Shown here: positions 43,693 through 54,810 of the stretch, in pieces
Layout: the number at the start of each line of letters is the position of its first letter
Numbering within the stretch: the stretch's first letter is position 1
NCBI RefSeq assembly: GCF_000150955.2
Contig: NC_011689.1
Coordinates: 62,001-126,000 of the forward strand
DNA length: 64,000 nt
Direction: 5' to 3'
From: Phaeodactylum tricornutum CCAP 1055/1
Lineage: Eukaryota > Bacillariophyta > Bacillariophyceae > Surirellales > Neidiaceae
Position numbers and translations under genes: made by a program
The notes under the pieces: generated by a model
The model's database searches: none
Told to the model about the DNA's origin: nothing
Seen by the model: only the letters and a program-made list of their open reading frames with translations

Positions 43693-44691
43693 CTATTGTG
43701 CCTTTTTAGTCGCAACCGCGGAAACGTCTTTTTCTCGCATGTCCTCCACGACGCCATTGTTTTGCTTCTGACGAAGAATGGCTTGAACCAATAAACTAAG
43801 CCAGTAAGTCTGCAGCACTGCTAAGAGGACAAGCAAAAGACGAGAAATCCATGCCCACGGCGGCAAATCGCGCACGCCAATGTAAACCACATAGTTGTAG
43901 AGCACATTGCGTGTGAGGATAAATACTACCGCAAACACTTCGAACAAACGATTGGCAAGGGTTTGGTAAAGATCTTGTGGATGCCGGGATAAATACTTGA
44001 GAGACTTTGCCAACAACAAAGGCGGATCAGCCCAGTCGAAAAAGAACATGATAACGCCACCCATCCTTGTCAAGCCAGCGGTCGCTGATCCCAAGACCAA
44101 ACCTAGTGTGATCAAGTGATGTGCGGCCGAGGTCCAAAAGACATCCTTCCGACGATCTTCGAAAAACAACGAAATGGAATCCGAGCAAAAACGAGCCGCA
44201 TATAGCAAATAATAAAATTTGAAGTCCGCATCAATATGCTTGGCTTCCAGATCTTGCGTCCACTGCCGAGCATTCCATAGCCATGGCTTGTGGAATAGTA
44301 TTCTCCACACACTGAAGGCGGAAAAAAGGAAGAAACTGCACGCTGTCATGCTCGTCGAGAGGCGCTGACAATCAGCGCGATTCCACGCCGAGTGTTTTTG
44401 TCCGTGGTGAGCCAAGGCATTTGCGAGTGGCTCCCAAACCAACCAACGGCCTCCCCAACTGATGCAATGTATTAGACACACAAGCAAGAAAAGAATGATC
44501 CAATCGGTTCCGGAGCAAGGTTCGGTGCCATCACTTCGCAATTCCAGGTAAAATTTTGTTGTCGGACAGGTGGCATCGTTGTCGATACTATACGTATCTG
44601 CGCCGGTGTCTTCTGTCACTGTTGTGACGAACGCTCCACTCAATTTGCGGAAGGATTCGAAAGCCAAAGCCGTGCGGCGAAACGTATCCAT
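43693..44691 (-). CDS. TLC-domain protein, ceramide synthase (LAG1/CerS) type
   Basis: A 332-residue multi-pass membrane protein of the ER, likely N-acylating a sphingoid base with acyl-CoA. Hydrophobic spans start at about residue 64. The Lag1p motif is visible: RRKDVFWTSAAHHLITLGLV with the paired H191-H192, then TRMGGVIMFFFDWADPPL with acidic residues D219 and D222, then LAKSLKYL. In canonical ceramide synthases the second block reads HDxxD; here FDWAD replaces the histidine with phenylalanine. No N-terminal homeobox is present. The C-terminus is basic and polar (EKDVSAVATKKAQ). The alternative is a TLC protein with another lipid-related role. Confidence 0.82.
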   Translation of the reverse strand: MDTFRRTALAFESFRKLSGAFVTTVTEDTGADTYSIDNDATCPTTKFYLELRSDGTEPCSGTDWIILFLLVCLIHCISWGGRWLVWEPLANALAHHGQKHSAWNRADCQRLSTSMTACSFFLFSAFSVWRILFHKPWLWNARQWTQDLEAKHIDADFKFYYLLYAARFCSDSISLFFEDRRKDVFWTSAAHHLITLGLVLGSATAGLTRMGGVIMFFFDWADPPLLLAKSLKYLSRHPQDLYQTLANRLFEVFAVVFILTRNVLYNYVVYIGVRDLPPWAWISRLLLVLLAVLQTYWLSLLVQAILRQKQNNGVVEDMREKDVSAVATKKAQ

Positions 44692-46221
44692 GTTTTTCTA
44701 TGAATCAAAAAATTTCAATCAAAGAACAGTCCTACCTTGCTAGCGATAGCAGCAACAAGGTGGAAAACGTCTGTTAGTTCTGTTACAGTTAGATGTTATA
44801 CACATTTGATGGGTCGCCATGGCCGAAACGTGTAGGTGTCCTTTTCGTTTGACCAAACCGGTAGATTAGAGAGTACGGTCGCCATCAGTTGTATCGTATT
44901 CCTCGCTCTCACTGTCAATGTCTTCAATTTACTTACTGTTAGAATTGGATGACTAGCGTTCCGTGTTCCAATTTTTAGAAGTGGAATGAATGGTCCGATA
45001 TTTCGTGCGGATTTCATTGCCTCCTCAGATCCAAGCAAGACTAATAACAGTAGAAGGCGTTTCACTAGAAGCAAGTTTTCGATGGTCCGTTCTATTTACA
45101 CCAGCATTTTGCAGGCCGAAAAGGTTGATAACAAGCTCCAAAACTTCAAATAAATATTCCCATCTCTAGGAATCAGGAACCGCATATTTTGTTCATGAAC
45201 GCCAAAATATGTGGTGACTATTTATTGTTCATGATGACAGTGATCGCAACTATGTTATATAATTCTCGGTTCTTCACAGCCAAGAAGCAAAATGTGCATG
45301 CAGTTACGGCAAAAGGTTGTGCGGATATAGATTTACGGGACAGGCTCCTCAAAGATCATGGTCCAAGCTATGTCTTCCCCAGTACAGGAACTTGTAACCG
45401 GATTTGGACATACAAGGCAAAAGTTCTGTACATGGCACTCCCAAACGATAGCAATGAATGGGAAGGAAAGTGTTGGATCATGCGCCATTAATGTTGTGGA
45501 ATAATTATCCAGGAAGTCCGCTGGCATTTCAGACTTGTATTTCTATACGTAAAACAAAACCTGATAAGACTGCACAGCTCATCCATTCCCTTTTCTCCGC
45601 TGAAAATCCACTCTGGCTGGCTGGCCGACTGTTTTATTTTGATGTGCCACGGGTACCCATTGTAACTGTAACCCATGGAAAGAATAACACAGTGGCAACC
45701 ACTTTTCGCGTCGAGAAAGGATATATCGGATGTATCCTAACTGTAAACTTTCTGCAAAAACCATAAGTTGTTATGGCACATAAATAGATCAGACAAACTA
45801 CATCGCAATCTTTGATTTCCGGCTCTATGTGATTCAATACTCTGACCGGTTCACCGCATATATAAAAAATTACACGACTAGTATTGCCCGATGATTTCAG
45901 TCCTTTCGACCAATGGTATCGATACGTTCCACGATACGGAGGCACGGAAGAATGTCAACTTGGGATGCGGCCCCAACGTGACTCCCCGATCGTCGTGAGG
46001 TCACGCTGATTGCAACGTGTTCGCAAAGTAAAATTTCGACCCCATAACTCCTCGGTAACGTCCATAGGTACGTGTCAACTCGGTCGTCTTGGGCGCCCCG
46101 TTTTATTTTTCCCATCCGTTCCTTTTTTCGTTTCGGATGGGGCTCAAAACGCGCAGGCGCTGCTAAGAAACAAAAAGAGACTCTATTTTCCCACACTCCA
46201 GTACATAAACTGATCTAGACC
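44692..46221. other. Intergenic, no supported gene
   Basis: About 1.5 kb. TNACWGTNA sites lie at 44783-44791, 44909-44917, 44933-44941, 45235-45243 and 45738-45746, a notable cluster. A 98-codon ATG frame at 45195-45491 has no recognisable domain. Confidence 0.45.
44783..44791. promoter_or_regulatory. TNACWGTNA palindrome
   Basis: TTACAGTTA, about 90 bp upstream of the TLC-domain gene (minus strand). Confidence 0.4.
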
Positions 46222-46749
46222 ATGAACTTACCCAGCCATCTCCAGGATCTTATCCGTAACGGAGCACACATTGAAATCATTGTCGATAATGCGAAACCTC
46301 AGGGAGTCAAGAGAAGGAGGGGGAGCAACCCTTCATTGTCTCCGCGCAGTCTTACAAAACACGAGAAGGCGGAACTCCGTTGGGATGCCATCCCACAGAC
46401 CGCTCCAATGAAAATACCGGGGCGTGGTTGGCAGACGTGCTCCCCAACTCCGAGCTACAAAACAAGTCTGACCCATTGTCAATCCATGAGACAAACCACG
46501 GCTGCATCCGCCAAGCACTTGCAAGCACTAATGAATATATCTGCTTTGCCGCTGAAGGTACCACAAAGACGAAGCAGCTTGGAAGATATGGACAGCAAGA
46601 TTTCTACGGCAGATATGATCGCCAAGGTGCTGGAAGAAATCGACTTCAATGCCGATGAGTTCCAATCAGATTTCGAAGACGAGAGTGACGACGAATTCTG
46701 CCAGTGCGCTCCTGAGCAAGGATCGGCCAGAACCGCACGAATTGGTTGA
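46222..46749 (+). CDS. Unknown protein, basic start and acidic tail
   Basis: A 175-residue frame with a good start context (GACCATGAA). I do not recognise the family. The N-terminus (LPSHLQDLIRNGAHIEIIVD) looks helical and is followed by a basic cluster (KRRRGSNPS) that could be a nuclear signal. A Ser/Thr-rich middle leads to ALPLKVPQRRSSLEDM, which resembles a phosphorylation site. The C-terminus is a helical acidic stretch (IAKVLEEIDFNADEF, EDESDDEF). A small regulatory nuclear protein would fit, but this is a guess from composition. Confidence 0.55.
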   Translation: MNLPSHLQDLIRNGAHIEIIVDNAKPQGVKRRRGSNPSLSPRSLTKHEKAELRWDAIPQTAPMKIPGRGWQTCSPTPSYKTSLTHCQSMRQTTAASAKHLQALMNISALPLKVPQRRSSLEDMDSKISTADMIAKVLEEIDFNADEFQSDFEDESDDEFCQCAPEQGSARTARIG

Positions 46750-47842
46750 CGGTGCCGTTTCTAGATAGAATTCTCCTACCCCTCACTTCCATGCGATTGT
46801 TTCAATGATGATTCAGCAAAGATGTTTCTGCTCTCGGATTGGTCTACATTGCCGGCATCTATCGAGCATCACGATGCGGTTCGCAAACATAGCCCAAGGA
46901 ATCTTGATTGCGGGCTTGGGACGCCATGTCAGTCCTATCAACAAAGAGTATTTAGAGGGCACCCGTTCCTTGTCTTGTCGAGTTTTTAACGGTCTCAGTA
47001 TTCTTGAAGATAGAAAGTCTCCGAGCTAAGTATTCCAATATATTAGGACAGGCACAAATCTCTTTGCTGACATGTCGAACTTCGGAAAGATGGTCATTCG
47101 TTATATGACAATGACTGAAACAATACTGCCTTCGATTCGTGATCAATAGTTCCCTCTAAATAGAGTCATAGTAGCTCGAGGGCGATAAATGAGAAAGGGT
47201 CTGCTGAATATTCCCACGGGTATGGGTGCCGTCGCAAATAAGAATGGATCGTACGTACTTGTTGGCACGAAATAAATTTCCTGCCGTGATCGATGAGAAG
47301 TGGTGGATTTCGATCGAGCCGCGAAACTCCGTTTTGCAACATCTTACGAAAATTCCTAATAAATGCCAATCAGGGCTAGGTGAGCTGTTCGAATATCATT
47401 TTGTCCCGGTCTAGCTAGCTACTGGCGTAAGCGAACGGTCCCTTGGATTGAACTCATAGTCAGGTGATTGAAAAAGGACGGTGCGAGCTACGCGAGCATT
47501 TCTAACGAAAGACGTCGAATACTTTGACACGTGCCAGTGATGTCCCTGATTGCGATGTCTAGTCGTGTGCCCCCGTGTGATTCGTGAATTAGCAATTCTC
47601 CGAGTCCCTGTTCAAAAATTGACAATGAATTCGGTCCCAAGCTGACTCTGACTCGGGTGCCTCCGAAACTTGTACTGTATCAGGTCAACCCGTAAATTCT
47701 TTCGAAATGGGAACTGTGTGTTGCTTCTGAAGGAATCGCCCGGACTCACCAGTTAGATGGTCAACGTTGGGGACTTGAATGCAAAAGGTTTGGAAGAGAA
47801 ACGTATTCCAATCTGTTGACCGGGGGGGGGCAGTGCAAAGAA
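46750..47842. other. Intergenic, nothing recognised
   Basis: About 1.1 kb with only short frames. A run of ten G lies at about 47821-47830, just before the photolyase start. Confidence 0.45.
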
Positions 47843-49674
47843 ATGGCTCTACCGGAAGGCCTGCCAGAGACGCTGAAATCACGCGTTCACCAGCTTCATC
47901 CGATCAAGTCGCCCGGGACGTGTATAGATACTGAGATCAGCGGGTCGTTCGTGCTGTACTTGCCTACGGTCGTGCTGCGGTACCAACACAATCCGGCGTT
48001 TGCCTTGTCCTGTCGAATTGCCAATCAGCACAATCTACCCTTACTCGTCCTCGTAACACTCTTGGACGATACCCACCATCCGGACTATTGTGCAAACAGC
48101 ACACAAAGAAGGAAAGAAGACATTTGTTACCAATCTACTGTTATGACGGCTCGGCGTTTGGCTTTTTTACTGGAATGTTTGCAGGAAGTAACACACGCGT
48201 GGCAATCACACGGTGCGGCGGTGGCCATTCGTATTCACGGACCAGAATGTCGGACGCCGCACCACTTGACGCTCGCACGTTCGGCTGCGGCTATCGTTAC
48301 GGATGAACCCTTCGTAGATCCTTACGTGACGTATGTGGAACGTGTCGAAAGTGTTGGTCGGACTTTGGCAAAACCTGTGTTTCGAGTCGACGGAAGTACT
48401 TCTGTCGCGCCTGCTGGCCAACTGCAAAGAATTGTTGGCTCGAGTAGGTCTGATGACAAGCCCATTATATTGTACAAAGGTGTTCCGTCCAAGGCTTGGA
48501 TATGGGAAAAGTCTACCGCGCCGAAACGAAGAGGAGAAGTGATGGGTGTTGTCGAGGAAGGCCATTTCGATGCCCCGACACTCAGTATGCCCTCGCCCGC
48601 CGATTTTTTGTCGAACCCCAGTTTTGCAAGCCTCTACAGCGTGCTCCCTGCCGAATGGAAAGATTCTAAGATTCCCGCTCCAGGCCGTCGGCCGTGGTCA
48701 GTTGCTGATCTTACATCTATTGCGGATTGCAAAGCTTGGGCACTACAATGGTCCGGCGCCGACTCTAGCGTTGCACCCTGTGTCCAAACTCACGGTGGAG
48801 CCAGAGCTGGAATGAAACGTTGGACCGTTTTCCTAAATCACCATTTGGTCAAGTACGCCCGGACACGCAACAACATTACTCAGCCACACGCCGTCAGTCG
48901 ACTATCCTGCTATCTGAACTTGGGCGTAATTTCCATTTTTCAAGTTTTATTTGATCTTTATAATCGGGACCGGAACGCAACCGAAAAGTTTCTCGACGAA
49001 ATCGTGAAATGGCGGGAAATTGGTTACGTACACTGCTTTGCGTTTCCACACTCTTATGCCAAACCCGACGTGCTTCCATCTTGGTCCCGCATTCATTTGG
49101 AACGTTCTTGTGCGGCAAGCTACGGTAGCAATTCCTCCTGGTCGGTGGATACCCGCCGTAGACTTTTGGAGGGACGATTCGGAGATGAAGTCTGGGACGC
49201 CATGCAGACGTACTTGATTGAGACGGGGGAACTCCACAACAATGCCCGCATGACTTGGGGCAAAGCAATAGTGCATTGGTTGAAGGTTTCAGTTGGGCCG
49301 AAGATTTACTCATCTTTTTGTGTCACATAAATGATCGTTACGCGCTGGATGGTTTAGCGCCACCATCGTACGCGGGTTTGCTGTGGTGTTTGGGTTGGTG
49401 CGATAAGCCCGGACCAAGTGGGAGTATTACAACCAAACCAACGTCACGGTACCGTACTGGTCCGGACGGGTTTCAGGTGGCGCAAGAGACTTTACTGTCA
49501 GCAGCACCTACCACACGTGACTGTGGTGCTGTGAAATCCAGTCCAGCAGCAAAACGTAGCATGGCTATGCAGGATGCAATTTCGCCGGAAAAGGGACAGA
49601 AAAGTATACTCTCTTTTTTCGAAAGCGGGCGGAAGAAAGCAAAACTACGCGAGTCACACAAACACGAGACGTAG
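47843..49674 (+). CDS. Photolyase/cryptochrome-family protein with a frame change and a C-terminal PIP box
   Basis: Light-driven DNA repair or photoreceptor protein of about 610 residues. The N-terminal alpha/beta (antenna) domain is followed by the FAD-binding helical domain, visible in MKRWTVFLNHHLVKYARTRN, SRLSCYLNLGVISIFQV and ETGELHNNARMTWGKAI. That frame stops at 49330. The family's next block, INDRYALDGLAPPSYAGLLW, continues in another frame from about 49255 to 49674. No intron of plausible size fits between, so a one-base frameshift near 49265-49310, a sequence error or a damaged allele is likely. The tail contains QKSILSFF (49597-49620), a perfect PIP box (QxxI/LxxFF) for PCNA binding. 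The start is ATG 47843. The class is not assigned; parts resemble class II. Confidence 0.8.
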
Positions 49675-50051
49675 ACTTCGTTGCTATTTTACTCACGTTG
49701 CTGCAAAAGCCTTTAAGCATAGCTTTGTTATTTTGCTGACTTACATTTGGTCACGTTTTTGCTATCTGTAATATCTTATAATAAAATGTACAACATTTTT
49801 CTATAGCTTACGTATTGTACTCTTTTCCAGGCTATGCTCTGGCTGATTGTGAGCACCCTTCCCAGTCAATAGTTCGGGCAATCTGGACGTCCGTCCGTCT
49901 GTCACGATCTCTTACGGAACAAATCGTAAAAAAGCCTCATGAAGTCCAATAGAAACAGTAACTGCAAGTCGGTAGGAAAACAATCATCTGTGACTTTGTC
50001 CCTTTTCACTTCATCCGACAATGTGGAGAGATTTTTTTTTCGTGAAAGGCA
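49675..50051. other. Intergenic, promoter region of the PPR gene
   Basis: No coding frame. A near-match to the nonamer (AAACAGTAAC, 49953-49962) lies about 95 bp upstream of the next start. Confidence 0.4.
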
Positions 50052-51641
50052 ATGAAGCTGGCCTCTAGAGTGAGACGCCTTTCGCTGCTCACAATAATGG
50101 TCGCGGGGGTCGTAGCTTTCTCGACATCCGACGTCAAAGTCCTGACACGGCAAATTCAATCCGCATCCAAAGAACGCGTTGCTGCCGTCGTCGATTTCTT
50201 ACTGTCTTCTGACTGTGACAAAGATTCCCCCTTCCTGAAAGGCCTTCGTATTTGTGGAAAAGCCAAGCGGGCGGATCTGGCGCTCCGGCTGTATCAGAAA
50301 CATCCCACGGAAGCCTGTCGATCCGTTGCCATTTCCGCAATGGGCTTGTGTCAGGAGTTGGAGCTGGCGCTGCAGCTACTGCACGAACCTCCAAGCGCCA
50401 CGGCAGCTGCTTACAATGCCGCGATCGCGGCTTGTGGAAAGTGTCGTAACTGGGAAGAGGCGATGACTGTCTACAACGGCATGCCGGTGGCTTTGAAATC
50501 GACCTTGACGGCCAACGCGCTGTTGTCGGTGCTGGCACGGTACCAGCGGGGAACGGAAGCTTTCACAGTACTACAGTCCATGCCAACATCTCCGGATAGG
50601 GTGAGCTATCACTCTGTGGTTCGAGCATTGACGCAAACCCCTAATGGGCTAGCTGTGATCTTGCCGGTCCTCACGATGCTAAAAGACGCTGATCTTGCTC
50701 CGACTGACGACATCTTCGACATGGCGATCCAAAGTTGCCTGAAGCACAACGACGTTGGGCTCCTTCAAAAAGTCAAGCTGCTGAAAGACCCGGGGACACC
50801 CGCCACGATTCCGGTTGCTCGTGTATCCTGGGAATTTTTGCCTAAAGTGGGGCGGGGGAAAAGTGGTTACTGGAAAATGGGGGAACTCGTTCCAAGTCTT
50901 TCTCGTGGTAACCAGGACGGTACAATTACGGTAGGAGTTCAGCCGCACAGGAATCTGACGAGATTTGGCATTACCTTTGTTTTTTACCAGAATGAAATCA
51001 AACTAGGATATCTGCTGATGGAGAATTCTCCTCAACGTCAAGAGTCGATGCTCATGGGCCTACTCGTGACGAACACGAAAAGAGGTGGGGGTCTTTCCAA
51101 GATATTTCTGGCGTGCTGGCTGCGGTTTTGCGAAATGGGCGATCTCCGTCCAGTCACGGGTGTCATACGCAAGCCTTTGTTGGCACTAGTCTTGCAACAC
51201 CGCTTTGGCTTTCAGCCAGAAGCTGGCAATGGCATTGAAGTCGAAGTGTCCATGGAGTCAAAACCGGGGGGAGATGGTAGTGAGCAAGGTGACTCTTCAA
51301 GCATTGTCTTATCGGCGACATCCACGACAAAGAACATCGAGGGCGCTTTTTCGTCGCGTGATATTGCCAAACAGGGCTTGCGTTTGGAAACACGTACTGC
51401 GCTTGCAAGTTCCGCAGCTTCGGATACCACTGGCCCAGTACATGCAACTGCCGGTCGGCGTGTTTCCGTTCTGTGTCGCTTCATCCCTCCACCGTCCGAA
51501 TACTGGCAGGACCAGGTGAAAGTAGTGCTCTCCGGTCAAACTTCGAATGAGAGGTTTCGGTTCGAAAGCAACGTTGCAGCCTCTGACGTTCGGCGCATAT
51601 TCCTCTTCGAAGGAATCCAGACGGAGGCGCCACAAAAGTGA
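50052..51641 (+). CDS. Plastid-targeted PPR protein with GNAT-like C-terminal domain
   Basis: The 529-residue protein starts with a signal peptide (LSLLTIMVAGVVA) and an ASAF-like site (VVA-FSTSD), so import into the plastid is expected. Residues about 60-250 are pentatricopeptide-type helical repeats (AYNAAIAACGKCRNWEEAMTVY, SYHSVVRAL, DDIFDMAIQSCLKHND). These bind single-stranded RNA and act in organelle RNA processing or translation. The C-terminal part resembles an acyl-CoA N-acetyltransferase fold: GLLVTNTKRGGGLSKIFL looks like the R/Q-x-x-G-x-G/A acetyl-CoA loop, and VLQHRFGFQPE like the last GNAT strand. This PPR-GNAT arrangement is inferred from motifs, and the GNAT call is tentative. 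There are no introns. Confidence 0.8.
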   Translation: MKLASRVRRLSLLTIMVAGVVAFSTSDVKVLTRQIQSASKERVAAVVDFLLSSDCDKDSPFLKGLRICGKAKRADLALRLYQKHPTEACRSVAISAMGLCQELELALQLLHEPPSATAAAYNAAIAACGKCRNWEEAMTVYNGMPVALKSTLTANALLSVLARYQRGTEAFTVLQSMPTSPDRVSYHSVVRALTQTPNGLAVILPVLTMLKDADLAPTDDIFDMAIQSCLKHNDVGLLQKVKLLKDPGTPATIPVARVSWEFLPKVGRGKSGYWKMGELVPSLSRGNQDGTITVGVQPHRNLTRFGITFVFYQNEIKLGYLLMENSPQRQESMLMGLLVTNTKRGGGLSKIFLACWLRFCEMGDLRPVTGVIRKPLLALVLQHRFGFQPEAGNGIEVEVSMESKPGGDGSEQGDSSSIVLSATSTTKNIEGAFSSRDIAKQGLRLETRTALASSAASDTTGPVHATAGRRVSVLCRFIPPPSEYWQDQVKVVLSGQTSNERFRFESNVAASDVRRIFLFEGIQTEAPQK

Positions 51642-52001
51642 GGACATTCTTCTGTTCGGTAAGTGACCAAATGGCAAGCGCTCACATTACTTTTGGCAGG
51701 GCGGACACCTTTTTTAGCCAAGTTGGCTCGAACAAATGTTCGCGCAATCGTGGATTGCTTCCAAACGAGCCCGAATAGAGCGAACTCCATGCACAATACC
51801 ATAAATCTCAACGTGCATAATAACCTCGATAGAGCCGGTACATCTGGCCCTCTCATCTATTTTTGGATGGCGCATAGAGCGAACGAAAGTCTGTAGGAAA
51901 TCTAAAAGGATACAAGGCATCAAACGGTAATACCGACTCATTACGGACCCCATTTGTTAGTCTACTTGAACTCGTATCGTATCGTATCCCTTTGGTGAGA
52001 G
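51642..52001. other. Spacer between convergent genes
   Basis: About 360 bp of 3' flanking DNA, nothing recognised. Confidence 0.5.
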
Positions 52002-53525
52002 TCACATCTTGCTACTACCGTGGGCACTGCCGTGAAGGGTGGGTTCCCGCGAAGAGGCCCCGGCCAAGGGCGCAACCTTGGCACCGGAATGTTGGGCACT
52101 GGTGCCCCAGGTTCCCATGGTGACGAGCTCTTCCGAAGCCGTGGGGTGAATGGCCACGCAGGCGTCGAAATCTGCCTTGGTGGCCCCCATTTTCATGGCC
52201 ACGCCAAAACCCTGCAGGATTTCGTCCACGGCCATACCGATCAAATGCAAACCCACCACTTGTTCCTCCACGCCGGCACAGATAATTTTCATGTAAGTTT
52301 TGGGTTTATCCGCGGGTTCCATGTCGAACATGGAGTAGTAGAGATTGACAAAGGTGCTGGTGTAGAGTTTGATATTTTCCGGGCCGTACTTGGCCATTGC
52401 CTGGGGTTCGGTGAGTCCCACGGTTCCAATGGGGGGATGCGAAAAGACGACGGTAGGTACGAGTTCGTAGGAAGCCTTCATGGGAGCTTGTCCACCAAAG
52501 ACGCGGTCGGCGAGTCGGCGTCCGGCGGCAATGGCCATGGGTGTGAGTTCCACAATCCCACAGACGTCGCCAATCGCGAAAATGTTGTCGACGGAAGTGT
52601 TCTGGTAGTCATCCACCACGATGTGTTTGGAGGGACGCTGCTTGACACCGACGGTCGAGAGCCCCAAGCCTTCCACGTTGGGAATATCCGTCATGGGGAC
52701 GCGTCCCGGCGCCATGAGGACGACGTCGGCACCGTCAATGACGGTAAGATTGTCGACGCAGAACACGGTTTTCTTGCCGTGGACTTCTTCCACCCGGAGG
52801 ACCCCTCCAGTGTTTCGGTGGATTTGAATGCCGGCGTTGACCATTTCCCGGTCCAAAAATTTGGAAATATCGGGATCGAAATCCCGGAGGGCTTGTGATT
52901 TCCGCACGACGAGGTGTACTTGACTGCCGAGTGCGTTGAGGACTCCGGCGAGTTCGACGGCAATGTATCCCGCCCCGACAACAACGACCTTGTCGGGCTG
53001 CGTTTCGAGTTCAAAGAATCCATCGGACGTAATGGTGTGTTCCACCACGCCTTCCCCCGGAGGCACCATGGGCTTGCCACCGGTGGCAATGAGAATCTTG
53101 TCTGCCGTAATGGTTTGCTGCGTTCCGTCGTTCTGGTGTACGAGGATCGTGTGAGGGTCCTGGAGTTCGCCAAAGCCCTGAAAGGCGGTAACTCCGGCAC
53201 TCCGTAGTCCGTTGGCGTAGATATTGTTGAGACGCACAATATACTTGTCGCGTTTGTCTTTGAGTGCGCCCCAACGAATGGTGGTATCGGAAGGTTGGGG
53301 GAATTCGTACATGGCGGCGTCGTGCTTGAGCATTTCACGCATCGTCGCAGCCTGGTACATGATCTTCTTGGGGACACAACCAACGTTTACGCAGGTGCCA
53401 CCCCAGCGGTTGCCTTCAATCACGGCAACCTGTTGGCCGTACACTTGGGCGGCACGTTTGGCGGAAGATACTCCGCCAGAACCGCCGCCAATCACGACGT
53501 AATCAAAGTCGTAGGAAGTAGACAT
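52002..53525 (-). CDS. Glutathione reductase
   Basis: Reduces glutathione disulphide with NADPH, keeping the cytosolic glutathione pool reduced. The 507-residue flavoprotein has the FAD site [17 protein letters not shown] (G13-G18), the redox disulphide C45-VNVG-C50, and the NADPH-binding turn [20 protein letters not shown] with downstream basic residues ([11 protein letters not shown]). Next come the second FAD block NIFAIGDV and the C-terminal HPTASEE (H460, E465), the active-site acid-base pair from the other subunit. About 40 residues follow HPTASEE, longer than usual and rich in Gly/Ser/Ala. No transit peptide precedes the FAD domain, so this is the cytosolic form. Strong codon bias leaves long open frames on the opposite strand, suggesting high expression. 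Confidence 0.95.
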   Translation of the reverse strand: MSTSYDFDYVVIGGGSGGVSSAKRAAQVYGQQVAVIEGNRWGGTCVNVGCVPKKIMYQAATMREMLKHDAAMYEFPQPSDTTIRWGALKDKRDKYIVRLNNIYANGLRSAGVTAFQGFGELQDPHTILVHQNDGTQQTITADKILIATGGKPMVPPGEGVVEHTITSDGFFELETQPDKVVVVGAGYIAVELAGVLNALGSQVHLVVRKSQALRDFDPDISKFLDREMVNAGIQIHRNTGGVLRVEEVHGKKTVFCVDNLTVIDGADVVLMAPGRVPMTDIPNVEGLGLSTVGVKQRPSKHIVVDDYQNTSVDNIFAIGDVCGIVELTPMAIAAGRRLADRVFGGQAPMKASYELVPTVVFSHPPIGTVGLTEPQAMAKYGPENIKLYTSTFVNLYYSMFDMEPADKPKTYMKIICAGVEEQVVGLHLIGMAVDEILQGFGVAMKMGATKADFDACVAIHPTASEELVTMGTWGTSAQHSGAKVAPLAGASSREPTLHGSAHGSSKM

Positions 53526-53721
53526 GACGAGATCGATGTATCGTTTGCTTTTTCTCTGTTTTTATAGTGGTGTGTGTGTGTGTTGGCGTTGAGTGTGGGT
53601 GGATGGTGTTGGTAGGAGAGCAGGCACTCGAGACTGGCTTTGAAATAGTGTTCTACTTCGTTTTGTGTCGGAAAAAGCCTTTCTTACTACCTACTAGCTA
53701 GGTATCTACCGTAACTTACAT

Positions 53722-53730
53722 TTACAGTAA
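53722..53730. promoter_or_regulatory. TNACWGTNA palindrome
   Basis: TTACAGTAA, about 200 bp upstream of glutathione reductase. Confidence 0.4.
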
Positions 53731-54710
53731 CTAGCAGTAATAGCTAGGTGGTGAGTTTCCGTGGCATCCCGAAGAGTTCCATGGCGTCGAACGGGAAAAC
53801 TCCAATCGCCTGTTTCGGTCCGGTCAGGCTCGAGCCGTCTAGTAGTACTAGGAAGGGGTGAGGCCGACGCTGGAATCACTCCGAAGCTTTGGGATCCCGT
53901 CAGCCCGAGCAGGAATACCGAGTACCGGACGAGCAAACCCTTGCGGTCACGCGCTTAGGGTCATACCCGTATGTGACGTGGATTTTCGTGTCGCTTGACA
54001 TGGCGTGGCTTCGAACCAATTCCCTCTCTGGCCAATGCTACAGTCACTGTTGTCCTCTACGACTAGTGGTAGTACGGTAGTTGTACCTTGCACCGAGTCA
54101 TCCCGTGCACCGCCGTCGCAAAAAACGCCTGGTCCCGAATCGGTCTCTTTGGAATCCATCGTAGAAGTTTGCGGCCTGTGAGCACGGACCCAACCATAAG
54201 TATCCAAAAATTTCCGTATCACGTGTTTTCTTCCCGTGCCTCAGGGTCACAGCGACAGGAGAATCATTCTGTTTCTTGACCGTGACCTTGCACAACAACC
54301 TAACTCTAAACTGGAATCAACGCAAAATGATTTTTCGCCGCCTGCAATCAACGTTAAATATCTATTATGCACTAGCTCGTGAAAGAGGCTTTTCTTTGTC
54401 TAGAACAGCCCAATGACATAGGGCCTTGAGGTTGTGGCCTGGTCAATATGTGATATTGCACGAAGATCTCCGTGTTCACTACAGCAAATCCACCTTGTAT
54501 ACTAGCGAGTTAACTCGACTACTAGCTAGAGTATAGTAAGGCTCACCGTATCCCGGCGATTCCGAATGGGGGGCCTCGCTTTCCCGGGCGGTTCGTCAGA
54601 AAGGGCTTGGCAACCGAGGCCTGGTCTATAAGGAAAACAGGCCATTCTGGCACAAGATACAGATCGCAAAAGGGCCTAACAACCAATATACTTTGCGCCA
54701 AGGATCCCTT

Positions 54711-54719
54711 TCACAGTCA
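54711..54719. promoter_or_regulatory. TNACWGTNA palindrome
   Basis: TCACAGTCA, 92 bp upstream of the start codon of the solute-binding protein gene. Confidence 0.45.
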
Positions 54720-54810
54720 GCTTCTAGCAAACGCACCAACCAATCCTCGAAATCATTGTTTATCCAAAGTACTTTCCAATAGACAAAGAAAGAAAAATCC
54801 ATTCTGTACC

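Larger units (their letters stand above)
53526..54810. other. Divergent upstream region of glutathione reductase and the solute-binding protein gene
   Basis: It contains a (GT)n run near 53570, TNACWGTNA at 53722-53730 and 54711-54719, and no supported coding frame. I looked for the missing N-terminal half of a solute-binding protein here and did not find it. Confidence 0.5.

Noticed and set aside
45195-45491. 98-codon ATG frame in the gap after the TLC gene
   Set aside because: The translation has no recognisable domain and breaks into stops on both sides. Kept only as a weak possibility.
52020-52898. 292-codon frame antisense to glutathione reductase
   Set aside because: Mirror of a highly biased real gene. 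The His/Gly/Val-rich translation is typical of antisense artefacts.
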